Shown here piece after piece: positions 42,063 to 51,274 of a stretch of DNA of 64,000 nt. Positions within the stretch are counted from its first letter, which is position 1. Each line of letters opens with the position of its first letter. The notes beneath the pieces were generated by a model. The model searched no databases. It saw nothing but the letters and a program-made list of their open reading frames with translations, and was not told where the DNA came from. The position numbers and the translations under genes were made by a program. Source of the DNA: Alteromonas hispanica (GTDB lineage Bacteria > Pseudomonadota > Gammaproteobacteria > Enterobacterales > Alteromonadaceae); the NCBI RefSeq assembly GCF_010500915.1, contig NZ_JAAAWP010000001.1:310001-374000 (forward strand), read 5' to 3'.

Positions 42063-43712
42063 GTGGAACGAGAATCGATGGAGTTTGACGTAGTCATCGT
42101 CGGTGCCGGCCCAGCTGGATTATCAACTGCTTGCAAGCTAATGCAGCTTGCCAACGAGAACGACCAAGAACTGATGGTTTGCGTAGTCGAAAAAGGCTCC
42201 GAGGTGGGTGCACATATTCTCTCCGGCGCCGTTTTTGAACCTCGCGCTATTAATGAACTGTTTCCTGATTGGAAGGAAAAGGGTGCACCGCTCAACACCC
42301 CAGTTACCGAAGACCACATTTATCTTTTAAATGATGAGAACTCGGCTAAAAAGCTACCCAACGGTATTACACCTAAAACTATGCACAACGACGGTAATTA
42401 CATTGTGTCTATGGGTAATGTTTGTCGATGGCTTGCAGAACAAGCCGAACAGCTAGGTGTTGAAGTATTCCCTGGCTTTGCAGCTGCAGATGTTATTTAT
42501 AACGAAGACGGCAGTGTTGGCGGTGTTATTACCGGCGATATGGGTGTTGGAGAAAATGGTGAGCAAAAAGATGGCTACATGCCAGGTATGGAGCTAAGAG
42601 CAAAGTACACTGTTTTCGCAGAGGGCTGCAGAGGACACCTCGGCAAAGAGCTCATTTCTAAATTCAACTTGGATAAAGACAGCTCCCCCCAGCACTATGC
42701 AATAGGCTTTAAAGAAATTTGGGATATAGACCCAGCGAAACACCAGCCTGGACTCGTTGTTCACAGCGCAGGGTGGCCACTCGATGAGGCTACTGGCGGA
42801 AGCTACATGTATCACGCCGAAGATAATCAGGTGTTCGTGGGGCTCATTGTAGATTTAAATTACGACAACCCGTATCTAAGTCCATTTGACGAATTCCAAA
42901 GACTTAAACATCACCCTGTCTTTAAGCAATATTTGGAAGGCGGTAAAAGGGTATCTTATGGTGCTCGCGCAATTGCAAAAGGCGGTTTTAACTCATTACC
43001 TAAAATGACCTTCCCAGGTGGTTTGCTGGTTGGATGTAACGCAGGTACTCTCAATTTTGCAAAAATTAAGGGTAATCATACTGCGATGAAGTCGGGCATG
43101 CTTGCAGCAGAAAGCATTTTTGAGGCGATTCAGGAAAACAGCGAATCTCCGGTAAAAGAGCTAAATAGCTTCACCGAGAAATTTAAATCTTCTTGGGTTT
43201 ACGACGAACTGTTCCGTTCTCGAAACTTTGGCCCTGCTATTCATAAGCTGGGTAATTTCTGGGGTGGTGCATTCAATACTCTAGAGCAAAACTTCTTCAA
43301 CGGTAATTTATTCTTTACCATGAAAGATGAGCATAAAGATTATGCTCAGTTAAAAGAAGCGAGTAACACGCAGGAAATTAATTACCCCAAACCCGATGGC
43401 GTACTAAGCTTTGATAAACTCTCTTCTGTATTCTTATCTAACACGAATCATGAAGAAGATCAGCCCTGTCATTTACAGTTAAAAGATCCTTCAATTCCTA
43501 TCCAAATAAACTTACCGAAATATGCGGAGCCTGCTCAGCGTTACTGCCCTGCCGGCGTTTATGAAGTAATTGAGGATGAGGGTGAAAAGCGTTTTCAAAT
43601 TAACGCACAAAACTGCGTACACTGTAAAACGTGTGACATCAAGGATCCTAGTCAAAACATTAGATGGGTAGTACCAGAAGGTGCAGGTGGACCAAATTAC
43701 CCCAATATGTAA
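42063..43712 (+). CDS. Electron transfer flavoprotein:ubiquinone oxidoreductase
   Basis: A 549-residue flavo-iron-sulfur enzyme at the inner face of the membrane that hands ETF electrons to ubiquinone. VVIVGAGPAGLSTACKLM binds FAD, and Cys495, Cys518, Cys521 and Cys524 (CPAGVYE, NCVHCKTCDIKDP) hold the 4Fe-4S cluster. Length is normal for the family. The GTG at 42063 has AAGGAG 6 nt upstream; an in-frame ATG lies 15 nt later. It is divergent from etfBA, which forms the complete electron path in one locus. Confidence 0.95.
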   Translation: MERESMEFDVVIVGAGPAGLSTACKLMQLANENDQELMVCVVEKGSEVGAHILSGAVFEPRAINELFPDWKEKGAPLNTPVTEDHIYLLNDENSAKKLPNGITPKTMHNDGNYIVSMGNVCRWLAEQAEQLGVEVFPGFAAADVIYNEDGSVGGVITGDMGVGENGEQKDGYMPGMELRAKYTVFAEGCRGHLGKELISKFNLDKDSSPQHYAIGFKEIWDIDPAKHQPGLVVHSAGWPLDEATGGSYMYHAEDNQVFVGLIVDLNYDNPYLSPFDEFQRLKHHPVFKQYLEGGKRVSYGARAIAKGGFNSLPKMTFPGGLLVGCNAGTLNFAKIKGNHTAMKSGMLAAESIFEAIQENSESPVKELNSFTEKFKSSWVYDELFRSRNFGPAIHKLGNFWGGAFNTLEQNFFNGNLFFTMKDEHKDYAQLKEASNTQEINYPKPDGVLSFDKLSSVFLSNTNHEEDQPCHLQLKDPSIPIQINLPKYAEPAQRYCPAGVYEVIEDEGEKRFQINAQNCVHCKTCDIKDPSQNIRWVVPEGAGGPNYPNM

Positions 43713-44239
43713 AGGCTGAAATATGCATGGGTGGCTTTAGTCTTTGTTTGAATGAAAGCCACTATTGATTAACAAACGTAATCGCAATAAAAGTGGGCAG
43801 CTTTTTTATAAGCGCCCGCTTTTTTTTAATCAATACCATTGTGCATAGATACTTACCCACTCAGCGAAACTTAAAATGTTCGTCATCGCGGCGTGTTACC
43901 GCAGGTATAGTGGTTTTACATCAAGGTGACACGACAAAATGTACGGACATTTTAAGACCAAATTTGCACGCTGAATTTGCGATTTCTATTTTCATTACTT
44001 TCTAAGACAGCCGTTCTCAATTACTTTTTTCTCTACTTTTTCCTGCTACACACCTATTTTTATAGGCATTTCATTTACAGAAAACCGCTTAATTTTGAGA
44101 ATTCTAATCTGCTCATTTTAATTTTCGTAGTATACTTTACAAAGAATATGCAAAATACCGCTGTCAAAATACAATGTTTAGTGAACTAAATTCATAACGT
44201 ATATTCTACATATTATCTTCAACGTATTAAGGTTAATAA
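43713..44239. other. Intergenic region before the H-NS-like gene
   Basis: About 527 bp, strongly AT-rich. It has a terminator near 43789 and an AAAATGT-ACGG-ACATTTT inverted repeat at 43936-43953. The rest (43977-44230) carries many A/T runs and TATA/TAAT motifs, as expected for a promoter of a nucleoid protein that binds AT-rich DNA. The short ORFs here look like low-complexity artefacts. Confidence 0.5.
43789..43827 (+). terminator. Intrinsic terminator of the ETF dehydrogenase gene
   Basis: AAGTGGGC and GCCCGCTT form an 8-bp stem (one G-T pair) over a 13-nt loop, followed by eight T residues. Confidence 0.7.
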
Positions 44240-44638
44240 ATGAGTGAATTTTTAGATATTTTAACCCACGGAAGACGTTTACAAGGCGCGATTAAGGAAT
44301 TAAGTATTGGTGAGCTTGAATCAGTTCAAGAAAAGTTATCCAATATTATAGATAAGCGTAAAGAAAAAGCCCTTGAAGAAGAAAAAAAAGCCCAAGAAAA
44401 AAGAGAAAAACTGGCTGCAATAAAACGGCAGATGGAAGAAGCCGGTCTTGATGTTGATGACCTAAAGGCTTTAACAGAAGACTCAGGTAAAAAGACAGGT
44501 AAAAAGCGTCCCATCAAATACAAGCTTGTGGACAGCAATGGTGCAGAGCACCCTTGGACAGGCATTGGTAGAATGCCCAGAGTGTATAAAGAGGCACTCG
44601 ATGGTGGTCAAAGCCTCGACAACTTTTCGATAAATTAA
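44240..44638 (+). CDS. H-NS histone-like nucleoid protein
   Basis: A 132-residue protein of the H-NS family. The N-terminal half (about 1-75) is a charged coiled coil (VQEKLSNIIDKRKEKALEEE) for oligomerisation. The C-terminal domain ends with HPWTGIGRMPRVYKEALDGG, containing the GxGRxP DNA-binding loop of H-NS. It silences AT-rich and foreign DNA, which may include the cassette array. Its long AT-rich promoter suggests autoregulation. A separate hns elsewhere cannot be excluded. Confidence 0.93.
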   Translation: MSEFLDILTHGRRLQGAIKELSIGELESVQEKLSNIIDKRKEKALEEEKKAQEKREKLAAIKRQMEEAGLDVDDLKALTEDSGKKTGKKRPIKYKLVDSNGAEHPWTGIGRMPRVYKEALDGGQSLDNFSIN

Positions 44639-44750
44639 AACGTTATCAATTTTAGCCTGCTCTGCAGGCTTTTATCTTTTTAATATCTCGGCCTACTTGC
44701 AATTATGGCCCGTTGATAATTTAGACTATATTCGTAACATTGGAAATTGT

Positions 44751-45518
44751 GTGGAACTTAACTATAAACTAACTCCTTGCGAACATTCAGACTCATGGCT
44801 TTTTCTAATTCACGGCCTGTTTGGAAGCGCTGACAATTTAGCCATTGTTAAGCGTCATTTCGAAGCCAAACATAATATTGTGAGCATTGATTTGCCAGAT
44901 CACGGTGAATCTGAATGGACAGACGGCTTTGATATTGAAACGGCAGCCGAGGCGGTAAAACAAATAGCCGATCAAATATCGGTGAAAACATTTGCAATTC
45001 TAGGCCATTCCCTTGGGGGCAAAGTGGCTATGAAATTAGCGCTCAAATACCCTACTTGTGTGAGTCATTTAATTGTTGCTGACATTGCACCGGTAGCCTA
45101 CTCCCACAGACATCAAACTATATTCGACGGGTTAAATGCGGTAGACCTCGCTTCCTTAACCACTAGAAGAGATGCTGATAGCGCCATGGCTACGGTTATC
45201 AAAGAAGCTGGGGTGAGACAGTTTCTGCTTAAAAGTTTATATCGAAAAGAGAATGGCGATTGGGCGTGGAAGTTTAACCTAAAAGGCCTAATTCAGAGTT
45301 ACCCTAAGATAATCAACTGGCAACCGGTAGACAGTCAATTTACAGGCACAACATTATTTATTAAAGGAGCGAAATCCGACTATATTATCAGCGAATATAA
45401 AGACGATATAGCTCGCTATTTTCCGAACGCAAAAGCGCATATTATTGATGGTGTTGGGCATTGGCTACACGCAGAGAAGCCCTCTGTTTTTAACGCCGTG
45501 GTAGAAAGGGTTTTATAG
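44751..45518 (+). CDS. ybfF: Alpha/beta hydrolase, YbfF-like
   Basis: A 255-residue esterase. The oxyanion segment HGLFGSADNL near the N-terminus and the nucleophile elbow GHSLGG (about residue 104) match E. coli YbfF; the C-terminal His is in DGVGHWLHAE. YbfF hydrolyses acyl esters including short acyl-CoAs. The GTG start at 44751 is chosen because it gives the expected family N-terminus; a TTG at 44697 would add 18 residues. It heads a conserved ybfF-DUF2788-fldA order. Confidence 0.88.
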   Translation: MELNYKLTPCEHSDSWLFLIHGLFGSADNLAIVKRHFEAKHNIVSIDLPDHGESEWTDGFDIETAAEAVKQIADQISVKTFAILGHSLGGKVAMKLALKYPTCVSHLIVADIAPVAYSHRHQTIFDGLNAVDLASLTTRRDADSAMATVIKEAGVRQFLLKSLYRKENGDWAWKFNLKGLIQSYPKIINWQPVDSQFTGTTLFIKGAKSDYIISEYKDDIARYFPNAKAHIIDGVGHWLHAEKPSVFNAVVERVL

Positions 45519-45703
45519 AGTGGCCTTGTAAAATCAATGTCACAGAATCGTTGGATTTTTGAAACACAGTTTGCAAAACATCGCTAAGACAACTTACAGC
45601 GGTTAAAGCATTGCGCACTATTACATTTTTTTGAATATTTGGGTCTCTCACACACTCAGATACTGTGGTATAGTTGCGCCAGAAATTTTTGATAAACGAC
45701 ACT

Positions 45704-45922
45704 ATGCTTGCAGAAAACTACGAACTAATTGAGTCCATTATGTTGTATGGCGGCCTTTCAATTCTTTTTGGGTTGATGGGGTTTGCCGTTCATGATGTGC
45801 TGCGTAAGAACGATGTTCCTCTCATTGGCAGAGTAGTAACCTACGGTGTGCTTGGTCTGGGTGCTATTGGGTTTCTAGCCAAGGGTATCATCGAATGGTT
45901 CTGGCTTAATTCAGGCGTTTAA
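45704..45922 (+). CDS. DUF2788 small membrane protein
   Basis: A 72-residue protein with two hydrophobic helices (about 13-32 and 46-64) and the conserved GFAVHDVLRKNDVPLIGRVV loop. DUF2788 proteins have no known function but commonly sit between ybfF and fldA in gammaproteobacteria, as here. The ATG at 45704 is chosen over an upstream ATG at 45674, which would add 10 basic residues. Confidence 0.85.
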   Translation: MLAENYELIESIMLYGGLSILFGLMGFAVHDVLRKNDVPLIGRVVTYGVLGLGAIGFLAKGIIEWFWLNSGV

Positions 45923-45952
45923 ATAGACAGTAACGATTAATAGAGGTTTGAT

Positions 45953-46477
45953 ATGGCGAGCGTTGGCCTATTTTTTGGTAGCGACACGGGTAACACCGAA
46001 CATGTCGCGAAGATGATTCAAAAAGAATTAGGTAAGCAACTCATTGACGTTAAAGATATTGCTAAAAGTAGCAAAGAGGACATTGCCGAATTTGATCTAC
46101 TGATTTTTGGCATACCAACCTGGTACTATGGTGAAGCGCAATGCGACTGGGATGACTTCTTCCCAGAGCTTGAAAATATCGACTTTAACGACAAGCTTGT
46201 AGCTATTTTTGGCTGCGGCGATCAAGAAGATTACGCTGAGTATTTCCTTGATGCCATGGGCATGGTTCGCGATATAGTAGAAGCGAAAGGGGCTATCCTT
46301 GTTGGTCAATGGTCTACCGATGGCTACGACTTTGAGGCATCTAAGGGTTTAGCAGACGACAATCATTTTGTCGGTCTAGGCATTGACGAAGATAGACAGC
46401 CTGAGTTAACAGACTCACGCGTTAAAGCTTGGTGTAAACAAATACATGATGAGCTTTGTCTAGCAGAGCTTGCATAA
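45953..46477 (+). CDS. fldA: Flavodoxin FldA
   Basis: A 174-residue long-chain flavodoxin. GSDTGNTEHVAK binds the FMN phosphate, and the WYYGE and YAEYF segments flank the flavin ring. It is a soluble low-potential electron carrier for radical-SAM and methionine-synthase reactivation and can replace ferredoxin under iron limitation. It lies 30 bp after the DUF2788 gene. The fur gene follows further right, separated by a reversed chemoreceptor gene. Confidence 0.96.
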   Translation: MASVGLFFGSDTGNTEHVAKMIQKELGKQLIDVKDIAKSSKEDIAEFDLLIFGIPTWYYGEAQCDWDDFFPELENIDFNDKLVAIFGCGDQEDYAEYFLDAMGMVRDIVEAKGAILVGQWSTDGYDFEASKGLADDNHFVGLGIDEDRQPELTDSRVKAWCKQIHDELCLAELA

Positions 46478-46505
46478 CGCTTACAATAACGCCCCGCAAG
46501 ATACT

Positions 46506-46531
46506 AAAACCGCTCATTTGAGCGGTTTTTT
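46506..46531. terminator. Bidirectional intrinsic terminator
   Basis: CCGCTCA / TGAGCGG stem, TT loop, with A and T runs; serves fldA and the convergent chemoreceptor gene. Confidence 0.88.
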
Positions 46532-46532
46532 G

Positions 46533-48530
46533 TTACAGCTGAAAGCGCTCTACCGCTTTTCGTAAACTTTCTGTTTGTGCATCGAGCTTCATTGTAGACT
46601 CGTTAGACTGCCGTGTACTTTGGGCACTGGAGTCGGCTAAGTTCACTATGGTATTCAAGCTTTCTGCAACATCGGCAAGCAGCACGTCTTGTTGCTCTGT
46701 GTCGGTGACAATATGCTCGTTAATATTGCTCAACTGCTCTATTATTTCGCGAATATTTCTTACCTGCTCAGCAACCTGATGGGTTATTTCAACGCCATCT
46801 CTGGCTTGCTCTCTTCCAAACTTGATGGCTTTAACGGCTTCAGCAGCATCTTTTTGTAAATTCCCAATCATCTGCTCAATTTCTTCTGTTGAATCATGGG
46901 TTCTATTTGCTAACGTTCTAACCTCATCAGCAACAACGGCGAATCCGCGACCTTGCTCCCCCGCCCTTGCCGCTTCAATAGCAGCATTGAGCGCCAACAA
47001 ATTTGTTTGTTCTGCAATGGTTTTAATAACATCAAGAATGCTACCAATAGAACGGGAGTTCTCATCTAGACGCCCAATGATTTGTGCTGACGATTCTGCC
47101 TGTTTCGCTTGATTATCCACTTGCAGACGGTTGCGCTCTACCAAGTGTCCAATATCCTGGCTTTGCTTTGTAATATTGCGTAACGCTTCCATGGCCTGAT
47201 TGATTTGCTTCAGGTTACTACGGCTTTTATCTTGAACGTTAAGCGTATTGGTAGACGTTACCGTTACCTGCTCTCTTTGTTCATCAACGTCGGCAAGGCT
47301 CTTGTCTCCAAGCTCTACGCTCTCTTTGGCTATTTCAATTAAGCGCTTTTCCTGCTCTAAAATATTGCCAACCAGCTCTCTCAAGCTATCTGTAAGGCTA
47401 TTTACTTTGGCAGATAGTGCGGAAAACTCATCGTTACCCTCTTCTGATAACTTTTGACTTAGATCGCCTTTGCTCAACAAAATCAAACCGCGATTAATGC
47501 GCCCCAAAGGCTTTGATATGCTGCGCGTCACTACCACCGCAAGCACTATTGCTGTTATCAATCCAAAAATAGCCACAACGGTATTTTTAACAAGATTGGT
47601 TTGAACCGATTCTAAAATGGCATTTTGTCCGCTTAGCGCTTGAGACTGAACCCGCTTAAATAAGTTGTTTATGTCTTCTAGTGCTGTATTGAGCGATGCA
47701 TTGGCGTTGGCCCTTTCGGAGATGGTTTTTTCAATGCTGTCGAGCTTCTGTTTTTGCAAATCGGTAAGCTTGTCTACCGCTACAAGCAAGGCGTCGTATT
47801 GCTCGTTAAATGCGCTTACCGTACCGCCATCGTCAATGCTAGAGGCTAAGCGATTAATATAATCTTTATCTACCTGCAGGTTACTAAGCTGATAGTTCAA
47901 GTCATCAATAATTCCCAAGCTTTCCTCAGAGCGATTTGACCCCGCCAACTCGATAAATGAATCGTTCATTGTCAGGAGCTTATTGTCGATTGCAGTACCA
48001 GCGCCAATAAGAGTTTCAATTCCAGGGTCGTCAGAATCTATATACGACAAATCTAACATGAGTGCACTTGCCTCATCGGCCGTCATAAGAACTTGCTCAA
48101 GTTGATTTTGAAGCTGAAACTCGATTTGAATGCGTGATTTTATAGCGGCATACATGTTGTTGCTGCTTTCTACATAATAAAGACTGTCTGCTATGGCTTT
48201 TTGGGCGTCTTTATTAGACGGCATCAGTGCTTTGAGGTTATTGAGATCTTCTGTGAACTCTACAGATAACTCATCGAACAACGCTTTATTTTTTTCAAAT
48301 GCGGTTGCGTTTTCAACGTAAAAACCGTTAGCGGTAATAACAGATAAAGATAGAATTTCCGTCTTTACCCTCACCATACTAGTTTGCTCTGGCATTTTGC
48401 GCTCAACAACATCTTCTGCATATTTGCGTATATCGTTGAGTCCGAAGTAGGATAAGACACTGGTGAATAAGAGTAAGCACCCAAAAAGACCAAAGCCTAA
48501 TGTTATTTTATTTATTATTGTTAACTGCAT
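46533..48530 (-). CDS. Methyl-accepting chemotaxis protein
   Basis: A 665-residue transmembrane chemoreceptor. Helix 1 (about 10-30), a long helical periplasmic domain (about 31-310, likely a two-bundle HBM-type sensor), helix 2 (about 312-335), HAMP, and a signalling domain with the tip IAEQTNLLALNAAIEAARAG and conserved GRGFAVVADEVRTLANRT. It signals to CheA/CheW. It interrupts the usual fldA-fur pairing. The ATG at 48530 is used because the 28-residue upstream extension lacks a hydrophobic start. Confidence 0.93.
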   Translation of the reverse strand: MQLTIINKITLGFGLFGCLLLFTSVLSYFGLNDIRKYAEDVVERKMPEQTSMVRVKTEILSLSVITANGFYVENATAFEKNKALFDELSVEFTEDLNNLKALMPSNKDAQKAIADSLYYVESSNNMYAAIKSRIQIEFQLQNQLEQVLMTADEASALMLDLSYIDSDDPGIETLIGAGTAIDNKLLTMNDSFIELAGSNRSEESLGIIDDLNYQLSNLQVDKDYINRLASSIDDGGTVSAFNEQYDALLVAVDKLTDLQKQKLDSIEKTISERANANASLNTALEDINNLFKRVQSQALSGQNAILESVQTNLVKNTVVAIFGLITAIVLAVVVTRSISKPLGRINRGLILLSKGDLSQKLSEEGNDEFSALSAKVNSLTDSLRELVGNILEQEKRLIEIAKESVELGDKSLADVDEQREQVTVTSTNTLNVQDKSRSNLKQINQAMEALRNITKQSQDIGHLVERNRLQVDNQAKQAESSAQIIGRLDENSRSIGSILDVIKTIAEQTNLLALNAAIEAARAGEQGRGFAVVADEVRTLANRTHDSTEEIEQMIGNLQKDAAEAVKAIKFGREQARDGVEITHQVAEQVRNIREIIEQLSNINEHIVTDTEQQDVLLADVAESLNTIVNLADSSAQSTRQSNESTMKLDAQTESLRKAVERFQL

Positions 48531-48842
48531 AATAGAATCCAACGAATACCCCCTACAAAAGCAAGGAGTGTCACAATAATCTTTCAATTCTAGTTTAACA
48601 GTATGTAAATTCAATGCACCAAAAGTTTATATCTTTTTTACATATTTGCGTTTTTTATCCGACACTTATTTCATGATCTCAACAAAGTTTATCCCCTCGT
48701 GGTTCATCCTGAGAATTACTTTTATTTCCCTACTGTGCAAAAATCGTTCGCTGACTTAAAGAAACCGTAGTTTTACTTTAAAATCCCATCAAGTTACCTA
48801 TAATACGTGCAAATGTTTTTCACACTTTCTCAGTAGGTTGTA
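48531..48842. other. Promoter region of fur and the chemoreceptor gene
   Basis: About 310 bp between divergent genes. TATAAT at 48799 is the best -10 candidate for fur; no convincing -35 at 17 bp. No Fur box recognised. No ORF of substance. Confidence 0.45.
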
Positions 48843-49268
48843 ATGGATCAAAACAAAGAATTGAAAAGAGCTGGGTTAAAAGTCACCCTACCTCGCCTTA
48901 AAATTTTACAAATTCTGCAAGACCCAAATAATCAACACATAAGTGCGGAAGATGTGTACAAGATTTTGATAGATCAAGACGAAGAGATTGGTCTTGCCAC
49001 TGTGTATCGAGTTCTCAATCAGTTCGACGATGCAGGTATTCTCAATAGACATCACTTCGAAGGCGGAAAATCGGTTTTTGAAATAAGCCACAAAGACCAT
49101 CACGATCATCTAGTGTGCTTGAAGTGTGGAAAAGTCATTGAGTTTGAAGACGACGTTATAGAGCAGCGACAAGAGATGGTTGCAAAGCAGCACAACATCA
49201 AACTTACGCACCATAGTCTTTATCTGTATGGCGAATGTACAGACGGAAATTGTGACGCTGTAGATTAA
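48843..49268 (+). CDS. fur: Ferric uptake regulator Fur
   Basis: A 141-residue metal-responsive repressor. N-terminal winged helix (TLPRLKILQILQDPNNQHIS-like region, starting near residue 13) and the C-terminal dimer domain with metal site HKDHHDHLVCLKCGKVIEF, followed by a second Cys pair in YGECTDGNCDAVD. With Fe(II) it represses iron-uptake genes, probably including TonB receptors. It has its own promoter after the chemoreceptor. Confidence 0.97.
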   Translation: MDQNKELKRAGLKVTLPRLKILQILQDPNNQHISAEDVYKILIDQDEEIGLATVYRVLNQFDDAGILNRHHFEGGKSVFEISHKDHHDHLVCLKCGKVIEFEDDVIEQRQEMVAKQHNIKLTHHSLYLYGECTDGNCDAVD

Positions 49269-49335
49269 GCGTCCCCCTTCAGTCGCGGCTACAGTACTAA
49301 TTAGCCAGAGCGCTAAAGCGCTAGAGAATAATTAC

Positions 49336-49364
49336 AAAAAAACCTGCTGATTGGCAGGTTTTTT
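49336..49364. terminator. Bidirectional intrinsic terminator
   Basis: AACCTGC / GCAGGTT stem, 6-nt loop, A and T runs on both sides; lies between fur and the convergent pxp-operon end. Confidence 0.85.
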
Positions 49365-49460
49365 AGTGTTTTAGTGCTCAGCTCTTTTATTCAAACCTCA
49401 TACAGGCTGTTCAAAAGGTCGCAGCTGCTTACATGAAGGTATACCTGATATAGAAGCATG

Positions 49461-50327
49461 TTAGGCAATAAACTTATAGGCATGATAAGCCTTAATCGCT
49501 TTTTCCCACATGCGGCCTGCATTACCTTCGCCAATAATATGTCCACCTACTTCTATAACTGGGGCAACTTCTTTACTAGACGACGTAAGCCAAACTTCGT
49601 CAGCTTCTAACAACGCTTCCTTGGAAAACCAATCTTCTTCAACGGGCAGTTGAGCGCGCTTAAAAGCCTCAATTGCGATTTGTCGGGTGATACCCGGTAG
49701 TAACTCGTTATTTAAAGGTGGTGTAGTGATAATGCCATTTTTTACCATAAAAACGTTGCATGAACTGGCCTCGGTTATCAGCCCTTGCTGGTTAAATAAG
49801 ATAGTTTCATCCACCCCAGCCTTAACGCCTGTCTGGTAATGCATAACGTTGCCTAGTAAAGACGTAGACTTTATATGGCAACGCTGCCACCGTTTGTCTT
49901 CCTCTAGCGCTACCTTAAAGCCTTTTACATCACCTTTAGCTTCTGGTTGTGGTGGCGGTATCTCAAAGGCAAATGCAAATACGGTAGGCGAGATATTGCT
50001 AGCATAAGCATGATGGCGTTTAGCGTCTGTGCCACGGCTCACGTGAAAGTACACGCCAATATTCTTACTCTCTATAAAATCAGCGTTCTTTCCTGCTAAC
50101 TCAAGAACAATAGCTTTCCATTGCACATTATCGAACGGGTTTTCAATCTCGATAGCAGATAAACCATTGGCCAGTCGGGTAAGATGTCCGCTCAAGCCAA
50201 CCGGCTGCCCGGCATAGGTAGGAATGACTTCGTAAATACCGTCACCGAACAAGAAGCCTCTGTCCATTGGGGAAATTCTGGCTTCGCTGAGGGGAAGGTA
50301 TTCACCATTTAAAAATGCAATTGTCAT
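49461..50327 (-). CDS. dat: Class IV aminotransferase, D-amino-acid (D-alanine) type
   Basis: A 288-residue fold-type IV PLP enzyme. RGFLFGDGIYEVIPTYAGQP is the D-amino-acid transaminase start, and Lys153 in HIKSTSLLGNVM forms the Schiff base; ITEASSCNVFMVK is the phosphate-binding part. It interconverts D-alanine and D-glutamate with 2-oxo acids; a branched-chain or 4-amino-4-deoxychorismate activity is less likely. It overlaps pxpC by 4 nt, so it is the last gene of the pxpABC operon. Confidence 0.88.
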   Translation of the reverse strand: MTIAFLNGEYLPLSEARISPMDRGFLFGDGIYEVIPTYAGQPVGLSGHLTRLANGLSAIEIENPFDNVQWKAIVLELAGKNADFIESKNIGVYFHVSRGTDAKRHHAYASNISPTVFAFAFEIPPPQPEAKGDVKGFKVALEEDKRWQRCHIKSTSLLGNVMHYQTGVKAGVDETILFNQQGLITEASSCNVFMVKNGIITTPPLNNELLPGITRQIAIEAFKRAQLPVEEDWFSKEALLEADEVWLTSSSKEVAPVIEVGGHIIGEGNAGRMWEKAIKAYHAYKFIA

Positions 50328-51274
50328 GCTAATTCTCTTTTTAATTGATGCAGTTGCCGTTGGAACAACAACACCGATGCCCTAGCCTCTTCGTTATCTT
50401 GAAAAACAAAAGAGATTTGCTCGCCGGGCACTTGCTGCGCCAATCGACTTACGTCAAGCGGGTTTAAACAGCCTAGTTTTGGATATCCTCCCAACGTCTG
50501 TCTATCTCGCATCATAATTATTGGTTGCCCATCGGGAGGCACTTGTATAGCACCGATATGAATAGCTTCAGAGCGCATGGTGCTTAAAGATGACGCTACA
50601 CCCTCTCCCGTTAATCGATACCCCATTCTATCTATCGACGGGCTAACCGTATAGATACTATTAGTGAAAATCCGTTTACATACGTCACTAAAAAAGGCCT
50701 CTTGATAACCCTTTATTACTTTAAAAGGAGTGTTTGCTTGGTAATTGAAACGCTTTTCTACCGGTAGCTCTCTTAGATTGAGGTTTTTAAAATTTAATTC
50801 TGCGATTGAAACAATTTCAATAACATCTGAATCTTGAAGCACTTGTCCATTTCCATGAATACCACCAAGCGACTCACGCACCACTGTGCAGGCACTGCCA
50901 GCACTTTTAGATACTTGCCATTGGCCTAAAATACTTAAATAAACTTTGCAGCCCAAACACTCACTAGAGACATCAACAATGTCATTTTTTTCCACAAATG
51001 TGGTTCTGTAGACGGGCTGTGCGCTACCGTTTACCTTCAGCTTTACTTGCCTACCTGTGGCAGCGATCACGCAGGCCTCGCTGAAACGCAAAGACATGTT
51101 TCCCATAATCTCTAAACAGGGCGTATTATCTTCATTGTGAGCGAGAAAATTTGCCCAATGGAAAGCAATCGTATCCATTGGACCCGACTGAGAAAAGCCC
51201 TGGCGCTGCTTGCCTTTTCTTCCTTCATCAACAATGAGGCTGAAAAGGCCCTTAGAGATAACTTCAACCTGCAT
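50324..51274 (-). CDS. pxpC: 5-oxoprolinase subunit PxpC (biotin-dependent carboxyltransferase family)
   Basis: A 316-residue subunit of the ATP-driven 5-oxoprolinase that opens pyroglutamate to glutamate. VISKGLFSLIVDEGRKGKQR, FSQSGPMDTIAFHWAN and RTTFVEKND are family blocks. The ATG at 51274 is preferred over a longer start; it overlaps the 3' end of pxpB by 11 nt. It works with PxpA and PxpB in the cytoplasm. Confidence 0.93.
   Translation of the reverse strand: MQVEVISKGLFSLIVDEGRKGKQRQGFSQSGPMDTIAFHWANFLAHNEDNTPCLEIMGNMSLRFSEACVIAATGRQVKLKVNGSAQPVYRTTFVEKNDIVDVSSECLGCKVYLSILGQWQVSKSAGSACTVVRESLGGIHGNGQVLQDSDVIEIVSIAELNFKNLNLRELPVEKRFNYQANTPFKVIKGYQEAFFSDVCKRIFTNSIYTVSPSIDRMGYRLTGEGVASSLSTMRSEAIHIGAIQVPPDGQPIIMMRDRQTLGGYPKLGCLNPLDVSRLAQQVPGEQISFVFQDNEEARASVLLFQRQLHQLKRELA

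Noticed and set aside
43977-44189. Plus-strand ORF upstream of the H-NS-like gene
   Set aside because: Extremely AT-rich Phe/Tyr/Leu-rich translation without a ribosome-binding site; better explained as promoter DNA.
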